NCBI RefSeq assembly: GCF_018139145.2
Contig: NC_059481.1
Span: 3,398,368-3,462,367 of the forward strand
Source of the DNA: Gymnogyps californianus
Lineage: Eukaryota; Chordata; Aves; Accipitriformes; Cathartidae
Reading direction: 5' to 3'
DNA: 64,000 nucleotides
Below the pieces are notes generated by a model that saw only the letters and a list, made by a program, of their open reading frames with translations, was not told the DNA's origin and made no database searches. Shown piece by piece: positions 12,101 through 26,122 of this stretch. Each line of letters opens with the position of its first letter. Position 1 is the first letter of the stretch. The position numbers were made by a program, and so were the translations under genes.

Positions 12101-15100
12101 AATATTAGGCCAAAAATTAATGAATAAAATTTGCAGCAGGAAAGATGCAGCTGAGGGCCTGGATAGTCCCCGGTGGTCTCAGAATTCAATCACTAGTTGT
12201 TCTTGACATGACTGTTTGGGCTTCTTAGGTGGGAAAATGAGGGTAGTTGGTCTCTTGTTTTAACCCTTTCAATTCAGATGTGCCATGTTTAATATGTTGA
12301 GCTTGGTTTTTCATCGTGGTAGCTCGTGGCAAGGTATTTTATTTGGTAAAAGAAAATGTGTTCCCAATGAATATACCCAAGATGATGTCACTTCCAGGTA
12401 CAATTGGCAGGTTTGTGTTCTAGAAAGTCAGTTTGATTACAGTGAATTGTTTCCAACTTTTTAGGATGGCTACTACAGCTACAAGATGTAGTATTTTCCC
12501 TTCCATTTAGGGTCAGCTGGATGTGGTCACAGAATGGTAAGTAGATTCATATTCAGAGTTCGGTTTGAACCTGTGCCTGGGTGATCAGACTACAAGAAAG
12601 ATAGCTGGTGGTTCTTCTGGGCAGAGAACCTTATTGTCACCTCATTTCCAGAACCAAAGCAATTAATGCCTTTATTTTTTTCCTCCTCTTGCTAATCTTT
12701 CCTTCCTTCAATGAAAGGAATAGTGTTCTGAGTGCACGCAGACTTCCAACCTACACGGTAGCCCTTTGGGATGTGTCTTCATCTTGCGGTGTCAAAAGCT
12801 TTTCAAATCAGTAGTTGAGGAGTAGCAAATCCTTCAAATGCATGAGTAACAGATACTTGTTTTTAAGAGTCCTTAAGCATGAGCAAGTCAATAAGTACTT
12901 GCTTTCTCTTCATGAATCAGTTCTAATTTAAACAGTATATTCATGTTATATTTAATATTTTAAAAAGTAAAAAAAGTTTTGACTTAAACTCCCTTTTTCT
13001 GGGTCTCTTTTCCTGTACATCTATGAATTTGTATTAAGAACATTAAGTGTATCTGGAAAGGAAGGCACATTCCCTGTACTGATCCATTCCCTTTATCTCC
13101 TTTAAGAGTGGATGTAGTCTGTCTATAGCATTTCTTCACCCAAGGAGACAGTGTTGAAGTGAAGAAGTTATTACTCTCCGAAAACAGAGTGCATCCCTCT
13201 TTATTACTTGATCAACGGTTAGGTAATGCCACTTTAAAATGCCGTCACCTGAGCAGCCTATCCACGTGTACAGTAATAACTAACAGCAATATCCCCTCGC
13301 GCTTCAGAGGGAGCTCTGGAAATTCTTGGCTTCAGATCAGTCTTTTCTGTGCCAGGTGATTCTTGCAGCCTCTTCGGCAAAGCCGTCGCGCATCCATTGT
13401 GTGCGGGAGGCCTGTGAAATTTCATTGAAGGAAATCCCATGGTTTAATGAAATGCTTTGGTTGTTGATATTGAGCCTGTGATATTGTGTTATGCTTTGCT
13501 GATACAGTCCGTTTGGAAATAATCTGTTTCCCCTCTCTTTACTGTATCATGCAAAAAGGATAACCTATCATGCATATTTATAATTATGTATTTTTACGGG
13601 TTTTTGTGTCCAAGATATCAACATGCTGATACATTAAACAGCATAAATGTTGCCAGAGTCCTACTAGCTTGGCAAATCTGATAGCCATCTGAAAGCGAAG
13701 AGTAGTTCTTATGATAAAAATCAGGCAATGTACAGAGTGCTGAAGTATCACCAGTCATTCACAGCCCATGAAGAGTTCACTTGCAGTCAACATTAATAGG
13801 AAAAATATTTCCCAAATCATGGCTTTGTTTCCTTGTGGACTTGCTTCAGTTTTTGCCTCCTTACCCAGTCAGCAATCATAACTTGTATGGTGGTTTTTGA
13901 AATGCAGACTTCCTGTTACTAATCTTGTAATTAGATGCCCTTTTATTTGTGGGCTGTCACTCAGATTGACAGGACAGATAGCTCCCAGCGTTGGCAGTTG
14001 CTAGAAAGTAGGGGATGTTTTGCAGAAATGGCTTGTGATTCATTTGTTTAGCATTCCTCGCTCTTTGTTTTGTGAGGACAGCTTGTATGGGACTGAGTCA
14101 CATGGCAGCTCTTTTCATACTGAGTTGCTACTGCCTGCAGCCTCTGCGGAAAGCCAAGGGAAAAAATGGAGAGAGGGATTTACCTACACCTTAATTTACT
14201 CCATCCATGTTAACTGTCTAATAAGAGCAGCAGCTAAAAGGAAGGATTTCGTGTTGTCTTTATCAATTAACTTAAAACGTTGTAAATTAATCTATAGTAC
14301 TGAGCACTGAAGCATAAGTAAACATAGAGTGGTCAGGGTCTGTGCCAGGGCTTGATTCTTTTGCTTTTGAGTGGTAAATTGCATTTTTTAAGTCAGCATG
14401 CTGTTTGTGAGTACAATAACAATTTTATATATGATCTCCATACCACTTGTTGACTTAGCGACCTTTTAATATGCAATATGCTTGTGTTGGAGATAAAATG
14501 CTTTCTGTGACACCTATAAAACATAATGTAATGGCAGCTTTAAAAAACACCTAAATGTTCCTCACAAGCCACAGGAACACCTGATTTATATAAAGCTGTG
14601 GTAGTGAATCTGTGCCATCTCCAGCTGTGCCAGAGCTGTTGGAGTGCAATTCTGCAAGGAAAGGCAAATGGCAAGCAAACCCCTTCGCTACTGCTGTGCA
14701 AAGTCTGCAGAATTTCAGGACAGAAGTAAAAATGCTGCATGCAACTGAAATTAGAAAATGGATGTAAATGTTGGTATTTTCTTATAGTATTCCAGCTTAT
14801 CTACATTTAAAGACGTAGCACAGTTAGAAATGTAACTGCATTTGGTTTTGTTAAGATTTTGTTAGTTTTGTTTTTAGTTTAGGTAAGTTCCTGGGATAAC
14901 AGACTTGGGAACTGTGAGGATGTTATGTACGTTATTTGCTAGCCCTTGGTGAATTTTAGTATTGCCATACATTAAGTACTATTTCTACTGTTGTTCTATC
15001 TATTTTAAGTTAGACACAGATATGGCTATGGCAATGTTTTCCTGTCTTGGTGTTTCCTGTAGAGATGTGCCCAAAGGTGCCTACAATTTGAGAACACGTA

Positions 15101-16906
15101 CTGCAGGCTGGTGGAGCTGTGGCCACCTCAAGTGCTAAAGGAGAAATCCGGCCCCCTCCCCTAGCCAGCTTCTTTAAATTGAGCATGCTGCCTAAATCCA
15201 CAAAGTTCCCAGTCCCTTGCTCTTCTAGCCAGAAAAAAAATATTCTGGAAGGGGTTAAAATTTTACACAAACGCATTGCCTTATTGATAGACTTTAAATA
15301 TATGTTCAGTGCAGCCATTCCATGCCATGAAGCGTTTGCCAATTTCTCTGTTCTTCAGAGCTGTTTTTCTCAATTCAAAAAACTCTATAATATGCAAAAT
15401 TTTTTGCTGCTGAGTGAGGTTCTCAGACAACTAAGGACTGTGGTATTCTCTCACCACTCTTTCTGGAGGCTTTGCAGGTCTCTGTTCTCCCTTCTGTTCT
15501 TCCCCTACATCGCATTTCTGGCTGATCCCATCTGCAAAAGCGAATTGGTTGGTAACTCTCAGACAGGTTGGGAGAACAGTAAATCTTCTCCATCCAGAGT
15601 AAGCTCTTGACTTATCTCTAATATCTCCATGTAGATGATGAGCCACAAGTTGAAGTTTAAGACTAAATTAAGGCTATTCCTTTATCTGTCTTCAGTAGGA
15701 GTGTATTCACCCTCCTCATTAATTACATTTTTAAGCACATAATATGTGTTTTCTGTTATGGCTCTTACTCATCTCACCTGTTGGTGCTCATCTGCAAAGC
15801 TATTTCAGTATCTTCTTTTCAAATGTCCTAAAAAAATGTTTTTGTTGTGATAACAGTTTTCAAGGCATTTTGCTTATGCTCCTCAGCAGTTGATGGTTTT
15901 GTTTGTCGCACTCATCAGTGCTGTCTTGCCACTGTAGAGTCTGTGTATGCTCACCAGACTGTAATTTCTTCGCACAGAAGTTATAAAGCGCTTTCCTCCA
16001 TGTTATCTGTGGCTTTCATAATACAAATAATTATTTTGGGCATTTGTGTGTGCTTTCTTTCCACCAACTTTGTCATCCACAGATGTGTTCATACTTGAAG
16101 TCACAGAAGCAGAATACCGGGGGGAGGGGGTGCAGGGGGAAGGAGGAAAAAACCCAACCCGCAAACAAAAACCAAAAAGAACTAGACAGTACTGTCTCCT
16201 TGAGTAACTCAAAAGACCTCTGGGAGCGTTAGAGGCACAGCCTCGACACTGTCAGAAAACCAACAAATGCTTCTCTGCTGCTCTATTAGGAGATGCACAT
16301 GCCTACAAATGTCTCTGTTCAGTTATGCTGGATTAAGGTGAAGGTTACTTGAGTAACTTACTGAAATGAAGGTCTAACCACCGTGAACTGCTTATATGCA
16401 AATATAAGTAGCATAAACCTGTGTGCTTTTGTTCTGTTAAAACATGTAATATATGCAGCTAGTTTTCTTCATTTTTTTTCCTAGCTCATTCTTCATATTT
16501 TGTTTGGAAATTGTAATTAAAAATAAGAAAACTGCTAAGATTGCCTGTTCCTTTTACTAGGAAAAGTCCTTAATTATACCAGCTAGCTCCTACAGGCCGC
16601 TCTTCAGTGTGTGTTCTTCAGCCCATGCTTTTATTGCAAAGCTAGTAGTGTGGCTGTATAGCAGATAAAATGAAGAGACGACTGCAGCAGTTATACTCCT
16701 GGGGTTCAGAAAAGAAATTCGAATGCGAAGGCAGAGGATAAAAGTCTGGTGTGCCAGCTATGCAACCAGAATTCTGAAAAGAATTCAAGTGTCTTTATGT
16801 GGCTCTTGTAGCCTTTAAGAGATCAGGAGGTCACTAAAGAAGGAAAACTAACAATAAAACACATTTTAAATTTGTTTGAAATAACATCATTGTTTGTCTT
16901 TCACAG

Positions 16907-17077
16907 AAAATGTTGCTGTCCTGACCAGTAGTCATGAAGAGAAGAGGGTGAAGCGAATTTGTCTGGAGAAGTAGGAAGTTTTGAAATTTTCAGCAGGATT
17001 TATTGCCAGTAGCTGCAGAAGGTTTTGCAAAGCCAACCATTGACATTAGAATGGATGAAATGCCTCAAACTTAAGCG
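16907..17077 (+). other. candidate 5' untranslated exon of PEAK1
   Basis: A good acceptor (pyrimidine-rich stretch ending in 'tttcacag' at 16906) opens a 171-base segment that closes at a plausible donor ('gcg|gtaact' at 17078). The segment is less AT-rich than its flanks and has stops in all frames, so if it is an exon it is untranslated. It lies on the same strand as and about 30 kb upstream of the PEAK1 coding exon. This is inference from splice-site appearance alone; transcript evidence is needed. Confidence 0.25.
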
Positions 17078-20000
17078 GTAACTAATTTTTCTGGCATCTT
17101 TTTATTTCATTAATACAGTAGCATAAGATAACTTGTGTGGATTATAGAGGATATTGTTTTATCTACTACCAGAGTTTAAATAGAGTAATCTTACAAGAGC
17201 CAAACATTGGCCAAATCTGTAATTTTGTGAGTTTCATTTATTAGCAAGAAGTTGGAATTTTAGTATCTGATGGTTTACTTGGTAGCTGAAATTTCTTCCT
17301 GAGGGTTCATCCCATCTCTTCCTCATCAAAAAACAAAATTAGATTTTGCTGTTCCTCTGTTAGTACCTGTCTTCCTACCAAATGCCTAGCAAAACTGCAA
17401 TTCGGAACAAGTTATAGAAGCATCTCTGTACCTGTTTTTAGTTATATGGTAAGTAATTTGTGTGACTTCTGAAACACATGAAAAGACACGCTTATATAGT
17501 ACACTATGAAGGTTGCTCATATCTGCTAACAATCAACACCTCCTCGAAAATCTCTTCTTTTTCCTTCTTTTCTTTGCTGTTCTTACTTGCTTATCCTGTT
17601 CTCTGCCCTTCATCTATTTATAATGGGGTATGAAACAGCTAAAATACTTTTATCTTATACTTGAGACCTGTACTATGTCTTCACTAGGTCAATGTACTAG
17701 TCAGGAATACAAAAATGTGCTACTTGTTAAAGTTAAAGTGGGAGTAGAAAGACCCTAGCTTCTCCTAGCTATCCAGTTGTAGGCTCTGTCCCTTTGTAAA
17801 AGTGGGTGAAGTGTAACAACCACTAAAACCAGAAGGTTTAAGAAGGGGGGGGAGAATTACCACACCTTTAGTAGTCCAAGATGTTTTGATCTCTTTTGAG
17901 AGAAGAGAGTAAAGAAGGTCTTCATGCACTTCGCAAAGCCTCACTGAACCTGTGTACAATAGAATTTTCCTTAGTTTGGTTACACTGATGGAAAACAGTA
18001 ATGTAACTGCATATATCAAAAATTACATATGTCCACATTTCTTCTATTTGGCATGAATAAAAAAAAGGAAATCTGTTAATGTTAAGAATTCAGAGTTTCG
18101 GACATTTATAGTGGTTCTGTTCTTGAGAGGGAGAGGGAACAGGTCTGACAGTATTTTTATGTGACTTTTGGTAGAAAAATTAGTACTGCATTTCCAAACC
18201 TTACAAGTATAGCTGTTCTTCTTTACCAGTCCAGGTAAGGTATTTATTCCACCCATGTATCATACGCTGTGTTAAAACTTTAATGGGAGAACTGTTAGTG
18301 CCCTAGAATAATTCTATCCTAATCTCTGTGAGGGTTAAAGGCAGGATTTTAGAAAATGTTCAGCATTAATGTAACAGTTCCTATCTGAAATCTGTATTAA
18401 GGTTCCTTGTGTCTCTTGTGAGAGAACAGTCAGGCCAGCACTTAGGAGCCTCCCAACCAAAAACTTACAGCTTGACTAATGCATCAGTCGGTCAATAGGC
18501 TGGTGGGGTTTTTCCCTAATTGATTTCCCATCTTTACGAGTTGTCTGGTTTGTTGCCAGAGTTGCTTGTATATTGTATTTATTTCTCCTACTGTATTGGC
18601 AAGAAGGGGGAAGGCTTGCAGATTCTATTCATCTGCAGTGGTGACAAATGAAGCTTGAAAAGGACTTATAAGAAAAACGTTTTTCTTCTTTCAAGTTTTC
18701 AAATTTACTGTGCTCTTTTTAATGTTTTTTCTCTGTTCTTTTCCTTACCTCTGTGGTCCTTGCTCTTTGAATGTGTGCACATATACTTACAGATCTCTAA
18801 TTCATTGGCGTGTCTAATGAGAACAAGAGAAAAAGATAGTTCCAGTTCTCGTGTCTTTATTTTGCAAAAGCTGTGGAGCTGGGGCACTTTAGTGTGCTTC
18901 CAGATTTCTATAAGATACTTCAGAGCCCAGAAATATTAGCAGCACAAGTTGAAAACCAATACTAATCACAGTCTCTTACTCATTCTTGCTAAGGAAAATG
19001 TACCACCTTGGCATGTCTTAGCAGGTTAGGAGAAGATACAAATAGTTTACAACTGTCATCATTTTAGAAGAAAAATTCTTAGAAAACTGGAAGGTGATGT
19101 TTGTTACCTTGTACATTGCTGCCTGGCAGAACAACTTTTTCTTTATGCATCCAGCCTTTGTCAAAACAGCACTAACTGTAAATTTAGCTGGGATAATGGC
19201 TTCAGCTGAGGCAACAGGTTCCCATAATTGTTGCTGTATTCAAATTACTATTATTTAGCAGATAAAAGTGACAATCAGTGCTCCTGGAACAGGAATAACA
19301 ATGCTATGTGATAGATTTGTCTGCTGGCACAGGAAGATCGTAATAGGCTGAACATCAAGAGGTTTGCGTAGTTCAGGGAAGTGCTGGGTGAGCCGAGCGG
19401 GAGGAGGCCTGGGAAGAGCCAGGCGTTGCTGTTCTGGGCAGATCTCCTTCCTGCTGGAGGTGCTCCGGAGTGGCCTATGTGGGAACTGATTGAGGATGCC
19501 ACGTGAACAGATCCTTTCTGTCTCTGAGAACAGCTGGAGGATGTTGCATGGGAGGTGCTCTTGGCTCAGGGATTTTAAATGGGAGGGTTTTCTCTCAGCT
19601 TGAGAATACATTTTTTCCGCTTGACTCACTGAGTGAAATCTAAATGAGTGATAAAATTTCTAAAAGTAATGTTGAATTGGTTAGAATAATAAAAAGTGCA
19701 TTTATCATCAGGAAGGAAGAGCAAAATAAGAGGGAAGATTCAATGAAGAGGAAGTCACCACCTTCTCAATAACAATGGAAGGTTGTAGGCAGCTGAACGC
19801 ACCTCTGTTCAACAGCCTGCCTAGTTCTCCAGCCACACAGTAATTTACCATCGGAGAGAATTTTTCTGAAACTATTATCAACCTCCTCTCCCACATGCAG
19901 TACCCACATACATTTCTGTAGGGACACTTTCCATTGAAAAGACATTACACTACGAACGTGTTTGCATAGGTTAACTCGTCGACAGAATGCAAGCCTATGT

Positions 20001-21357
20001 GTGCATGAAAGGAAACGGCCCACTAATTCCTGCAGAACCCATTTTTTTCCAGGAACAACACCAGCCTTTGTTTCTTCGCTTTGGCTTGGCACGTAGAGCA
20101 AGGAAGGAACATAAAATACTGGCACTGAAGCGGAGTCTGGTGTGATTGATGTATACTGTAGATAAAGCTAGGTACCTGCAGAAGACAGGGAGGGGCTATG
20201 GGCTTAAATGTATTTTTAAGATAACCATAAAAATATTCCTTTAATGATTTTACATTTCTATACTGCATTTCCTTTGTGCATTCCTGAACAGTTTGCCAAA
20301 CTTCAACTGCTGTATCAATTACTTTGTACTTACAGTTTGAAAAAGCATTGGGAGCACAGGCACTGTTCTGTGTGCTTCTTGTCCAGGACAGGCCCGCTGC
20401 CTTCCCCATCAGTGTTGTAGGAATCGCAGAATTATATCGCTAAACCAGGGAAAAGATAGGGTAACATTTTAATTTCAATTACATATGGACAAAAGAAAGA
20501 TTCAAAACCCAAGATTTTTAGCTCTATCTCAAATGTAGCTAAAGATGTTAAATTCAGGATGTGTTTGGGTTGAGAGGGTTAAGAAAAGACTTTGTTCTTC
20601 CCCTGAGACCTGACTTGCTAGCTTTTCGGGTCCAACCAGGCTTTTTCAGTTGAGGTTTAAATGTCTGAAGGCGATGATTCAAAATGGAAACATTGACAGA
20701 GTAAGCAACAGTAACATAAAAATATTTATTAAACATCCCTATATGCAATTCTTTCCAAAGGGCAATTCTGATTTTTCACTAGCTTGCATTAGTCTCCATT
20801 TTCACTTATGCTTATCTATGAAATCTGTCCCATCACAGGTATGTTAAAAATATTGTCCTTGTCAGTTCATCTGATAAAAGGAGACTGATGCTTGCGTTTG
20901 TTAAATTCATGCTGGTGTGATGGCTGACCCTGGAAACTTCAAATAAGCAGGACAGGCAAAATGGAAAAATCATCTCATAAATTTATAAAGCTCCAAACCA
21001 ACAGGCTCCTGCATTTTACATCAAAACAACCCTGCTGCTGGGTATTGGATCTTCTAGCTCTTTCTGTGATGGGATGGTAGGTCGCTTATTGCGGGAGCGG
21101 TGAATTTTCAGTGACAGGGAGATAAGAGGCCTTGCTTGTGGTGAGGTCTCCAATTTTCATTTGTTCAATATTCGTAACAAATTCACCCTCCCTTAATTTC
21201 CATCATGTTAAACTAGTGTATTTTACTTTGTCATTTCATTTATCAGCTGTTCACTTGGCGATAATGAGATTGTATTTTTCATGCTGGGTCCTTTCATTCT
21301 TCTCTAGCCTGTTTATTATGTGACGTGGTCCTGGCAAGAAACACATTCCCATTCTTT

Positions 21358-21388
21358 AAAAAAACAAAACAAAACAAAAACAAAAAAC
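21358..21388. repeat. (CAAAA)n-type A-rich repeat
   Basis: A run of CAAAA/CAAAAA units about 31 bases long in intronic DNA. It has no recognisable element in front of it. Confidence 0.8.
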
Positions 21389-24050
21389 CCAAACTGAACA
21401 CATCTCAGATCCTGCTAATTAAGAAAATTATCAACTTCTAGGGTTGAAAAAGATAATCAACACACTTGAACCTGCTGCAAGCAAGAATCATTTTGTATGA
21501 ATAAGAATAACTTTCTTATTGCGTTGGAAAAGATTACGTATGTAGTTGCCATAAAAAGATTTTTTTAAGTGCTGTCCAGATACTCAAGAGTTATAGCCTA
21601 CAGTATTGGTGCTATTTTTTTGCTACAACTTGTAAATCAAAGTTGTTACATTAGCTCCATACTCTCCCTATTAAGAAATGGCATATAGGCAATTATGTAA
21701 ATATCATACTTGTGGCCTGTCTGTTAATATTAAGAGCAGAGTGAGGGAAAGAGAGAACAGAAAGCAGCCACATCTAAAAATACACCTGAGCAACAGAACT
21801 AAGATAGCAGCGCTGCACGCTATGTTAAGAGAGGGTGTCTTCACTTCTTACAGCGCAGCCATTTCCTTAGTGCAGTCACCTAGGTATGTATTTGAAACGC
21901 TGGAAGCTGCTAGTGTTTCCTGGAGAGCAGGGAGTCCCACTGTCCCCAGGTGCTGGGCAGAGCCAGATTCCCCCCGTACACTACAGCTTCCACCTCATAC
22001 AGTGGGTTGCTTCAGCAACATCTCTTAGCTCACCTTTTAACACAAAATAATTGGAATATTGGAGGCTTCTCAGATTCAAAGGGTTTCTTAGCAATTTATC
22101 CAGAATGCAACTTTTCCTTTCAAACATGAATTTCCTTAACTTTCCTCAGTATAACTCTCTGAAAATGCTTTCAGAAACAATTGCTGATGATGCATAGTCT
22201 TTCTTCCGTTGTTCTTACAAAGCAGGATTTTTTCAGCCCAATCATCACTATCTTAAATATGAACATTAGCATATATATATTTTAAGCAAAAATGCTTCAC
22301 AGGTGAATAGGTATGGGTTTTAATAGACTTCAAAATAATTAAAAAAAATACCTGGCTTGCTTTCTTTTTCAGCCATGTCTTACATGTCATTCTTTATATG
22401 ACTTAACCTGGTTTTTTGCTCAGCTTTTATTTTTATTCCATTACTTTCCATTTCTGGTAATAAAAATTCTGTGTATTCTCCAGAGAAAAACTGCAGGTTA
22501 CACTTTAACTTGCACTGTTGTGGTGACGCTTTGCAATTTGCATTACAGTGGCATTCCAAAGATACTTAACAAAATTCAGATTTTTCCTACTGAAGGAGTA
22601 TGTTAGGCAGTGTGCAAACAGGATTGGGACTGTTTATTTTTCAATACTAGATAAGAAGGTGTGAGGACAAATAAAATACAAAATGAAAAGAATCCCCATT
22701 CCAGATTCTTTAGATTCTTGCCTCCCCACCCAGATTTTTTAAGAACACTGCAAGTATGCTACTGAGATGCATGATGTTTTTCTTCTTTACAGCCCTATCT
22801 AAGATCTAACAATTATTGATTAGTTATGTTTCTCATTGCACTGTGTCTTTACCAACAACTTCTGTGGTGTATTGCTGTTTTTACAAACATCTTTACGAGA
22901 TTAAAATATTTCAAATTTTTCACACTAGATTTCTTGAATTAGTAACTAGAAACAAAAGTTGCAGGAGCTACCATTTGATAAAAAGCAGTGAGAAAATTTT
23001 TCTCCTGATCGGTGCAGCACTAACTAGCTGTCTAACCAGTCAGAGGGATTGAATCTGTTTAAAAACTCATATTTTCAGGGAAAGGACTGCTGAAAATAGA
23101 ATTGGGGAAGACAACTTTCTCTTGTTTGTACCGCCTTCCTCTTTCAGATTTGTATTTTGCTGCAAATACAATTCAGGTACCTAACAATTTAAAAATGTAT
23201 TTCATTACAAGCAGAAGAAGGGATGTGTTAGCAGTTTTGCCTTCCAAACGTTTCAGACTTCTTGAGTGCTATCTCTGGCTATCCTCTTTTGTAATAGTTT
23301 CAGAGTATATGCATTGGCAGTCAAATCTGTATATTTGACTTTTGGCATAGTACTATTTGGTTTCAACATCCATATAAAGGTTACTTAGGAAGAAACACAA
23401 ACCCACAAATTTCAAGATGGCATACCGTGAGAAATAAACGTGTATTACTACGATAATGCCTATCAGAACATTTTGGGTTTTATTTTATTACATCAGTGCT
23501 GTGGCTTCAGTGTATTCGTTAGGGCTTAAACTGAGTGAATTTACAGGTATTAAATTAATCAAAATTTATGAGTTTGCCTTTTTAATGGAAAAGACATTTC
23601 TTCTGCAGCTGAAGAAAGATAGCACCAAGCTCACTGAAGGAAAAATAATCCTTGCCTAACTGCATGACTGTGTGTTACTGATTTTCAAGACTTTAGCTGA
23701 TAATATCCATTAAGTTTGATTTCAGTGATGGATACAAAAATTAACCTTGAATATCTGAGTGGTAGTGACATACTTGAGTCTTGCATCCGTCAGTATTTGG
23801 TTAATTATCTAAGTATCACTGCAAAGAGAGCAGACTCCAGCTGGCTGTAATTAGGGCTGAATTGTTCCCTGCCTTCAAGACAATTTTTACATTCATGGGA
23901 TCTGCAGCTTTCTGTTGTCCTCGTTTCCTGTAACATAGAAGTACTTGTATGTCAAAGAATTAAAGGGGGGCAAACAGTGAGAGAGACTGTGTGGATAAAT
24001 CTTATTAACATCCTTAAAGGTCTGACTGAGAAATATGCACTGCAAGTTTC

Positions 24051-24076
24051 AAAAAAAAAAAAAAAAAAAAAAAAAA
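24051..24076. repeat. poly-A run of 26 bases
   Basis: Uninterrupted 26 A, followed by purine-rich DNA (ggaaaagaaaacaggaaaaa). It could be the tail of a retroposed sequence on the + strand, but the preceding 200 bases are not recognisable and no flanking duplication was found by eye. Confidence 0.85.
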
Positions 24077-25167
24077 GGAAAAGAAAACAGGAAAAAAACC
24101 ACCAGGAGTCATAGCCAAAAAGTGTTCTTTCAGTTGATTAGGAGAAAAGGTGGATCTTTAGAAAGCACAGTGGGTTCTATAAAATCTGAAATCTGTGCTC
24201 TGTAAATCTTGGTCTTAATGAGAGACCACCAGCCTGTGTAGGAAGAAACTTGGATAGCAAATCAGGAGTGCATGTGACATAAAACAGTCAATGAAGATGC
24301 AGTAATTCAGTAGCCATGGGATACAGCACTAAAAGTGCGATATATCACATCCAATTTGTTGAAGTAAGTCTCCCTTTTTTTGTCCTTATGCTGCTGAATT
24401 ACTAGCACTGCGGTACTGGCATTCGCTTTTATGGATGGCCTAGCTTCAGGAAACACTCCTCGTCTTGCTTTCTCTCTTCAGTACTCGGGCCTCATGCACA
24501 GAGGCTCTGTGCAGCCTCTGTTGTTATCAGCCTTTATTTCAACTCATGATCAAGACTAGCAAGTTTTCAAATTATTACTCTCTCTGGGGAAGAAATAGCC
24601 TTTTGTTTAGTTTGCATGCATCTGTAAATAGGTAATAGCAGTCCACAGCCCAATGTGAAGTACCCTAGTCTGTATCTTGAGAACAGGTAAAACAAGGTCA
24701 TGTCTTTTGTGATTTACTTGAGCCACAAGGAAAACATTTGGCCCGAGGGAATCTGCTGGACAGAAGAATGGTGCTAATGTGGCCCTTGCAGCAGAGGTTG
24801 TGACAGACTGCTCCGGTAATCTTAAATGACTGCAGAATTCTTGTGAAAGGTATACTTGAGCAGAAGGGAAAGTTTTTATGCCAGACAGTAAGTCAGTCAA
24901 TGTGAGCCCGAGAGCTTCAGGACACTATCTGTCTATAGGCCATGGTGCCTACATAAAACTTGCTGCTCTTCATCTGCTGAAATCTCTACTGCCCACTACT
25001 TCTTGGGGTGCAGAGGGTAATAGAGCTACAACAGCTACCTCACTGCTGCTCCTAGCCATGCAGTGTTGTCCCCTCTGTGACTAAATGTTTGGTGCTTATT
25101 GCTTATCTTCATGAGCCCATTCAACTTGCTGACCTGACAGAAAACGACTCTTCCTCCCCATCCACAG

Positions 25168-25259
25168 GTTGATTTGCTGCAGTTTGAAAGCTGAGTCTGT
25201 TCAGAGGTGTCAGGAGAACAGCAGAGCCAGTACAAGAGAAGTGGTGAGGGTACATGAAG
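25168..25259 (+). other. candidate 5' untranslated exon (92 bases)
   Basis: A strong acceptor with a pyrimidine-rich tract ('cttcctccccatccacag', ending 25167) and a good donor ('gaag|gtgagc', intron from 25260) bracket 92 bases that are relatively G+A-rich. The segment contains in-frame stops, so it would be untranslated. It would sit between the candidate exon at 16907 and the PEAK1 coding exon at 47454. It is inferred from splice signals only. Confidence 0.25.
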
Positions 25260-26122
25260 GTGAGCATTTTCAACTAATTTCAGTTTACAGATGTCTTATA
25301 AGCATAAGGGCCTGAAGGAAGTTAACAAAAACAATAGTTGATGGAGAAAGATGTACAAGTTAAATTCCTTCTTCTTTATTAAATGCAAATTAAATATTTT
25401 CATAGGTAGTAATAGTTGCATGTGTCTTTTACTGATTACCTTCATATCTGTCTGTATTTCCTTTTCAGATTTAGATCTATTCAGACAGGCATCTCCAGCA
25501 GTGGCTGTGCAGATATCTCTGAGCTGCATTTAGAAAATGTTTTTGCAATGTGGTCATATAACTGTTATTACTCAATTTTCTGCATGTGAGCGATCATTCT
25601 TCAGTGCTGTGGCATTGTTCACTAGACAAACATAGGTAATTAGTGCATAAGAGCACTTTTAGTGGTGCAGGTCTGAAGTGTAGAATATACGCACAAGAAA
25701 ATAAATTTTATTTTGTGTGTTGAAATAAACTTTTTCAATTTTCTTTTGTGTACTTGATTACATTATTAATAGAGAATTAATATATGTTTTGCTATTTAGA
25801 CAAGAATGCTTTACTTACTGAACTGCTGCTGTGAAAGTTTATAGTCTCTAAGCATAGAATTTAGAATCACAGATTCTGTTTATTGACTGAAAGTAAGTCT
25901 CGTAATCCTCAGTATCTAGATAATTTCCTTGAAACTTTACTACGATGACTGTGGAAAAACAGCTGAACAGATAAGCAACTGATATCCAAATCTGTCTGTA
26001 CATAACTGTTTCACCTCTAGCCATACACCAGCAAATCACTTACACGTGGTTTGATGTTAGTTAAGTCAGTCTAGTAACTAGCTGCGAGCAAAGGGAATTG
26101 ATGAACTGTCTTCCCGCCATTA

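Larger units (their letters stand above)
1..16906. other. non-coding stretch, probably PEAK1 5' intron or upstream DNA
   Basis: No reading frame here resembles a protein family I know. The open frames are short, lie on both strands and overlap one another, as expected by chance in AT-rich DNA. The longest, at 15119-15610 (163 codons), has no recognisable domain. I see several mononucleotide runs and one old CR1 relic (about 5005-5300), listed separately. The assignment to the PEAK1 5' region is inference: the coding exon lies downstream on the + strand, and PEAK1 in other vertebrates has long 5' introns. No tRNA or other RNA gene was recognised. Confidence 0.5.
17078..26122. other. non-coding stretch, probably PEAK1 5' intron
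   Basis: No recognisable gene. It holds a CAAAA-type repeat (21358-21388), a poly-A run (24051-24076), a candidate untranslated exon (25168-25259) and a stretch with the look of a conserved element (about 23690-23930). Open frames such as 19255-19629 (-), 20023-20409 (-) and 21678-22028 (+) show no domain and lie over antisense frames. Confidence 0.5.

Noticed and set aside
12511..12536. 26-base segment between a good acceptor and GTAAGT
   Set aside because: Splice signals look fine, but a 26-base untranslated microexon with no other support is most likely a chance pair.
15119..15610. 163-codon + strand frame, the longest outside PEAK1 and CR1
   Set aside because: No domain or family resemblance, an antisense frame of 110 codons lies across it, and it has no convincing exon context. 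Chance is more likely.
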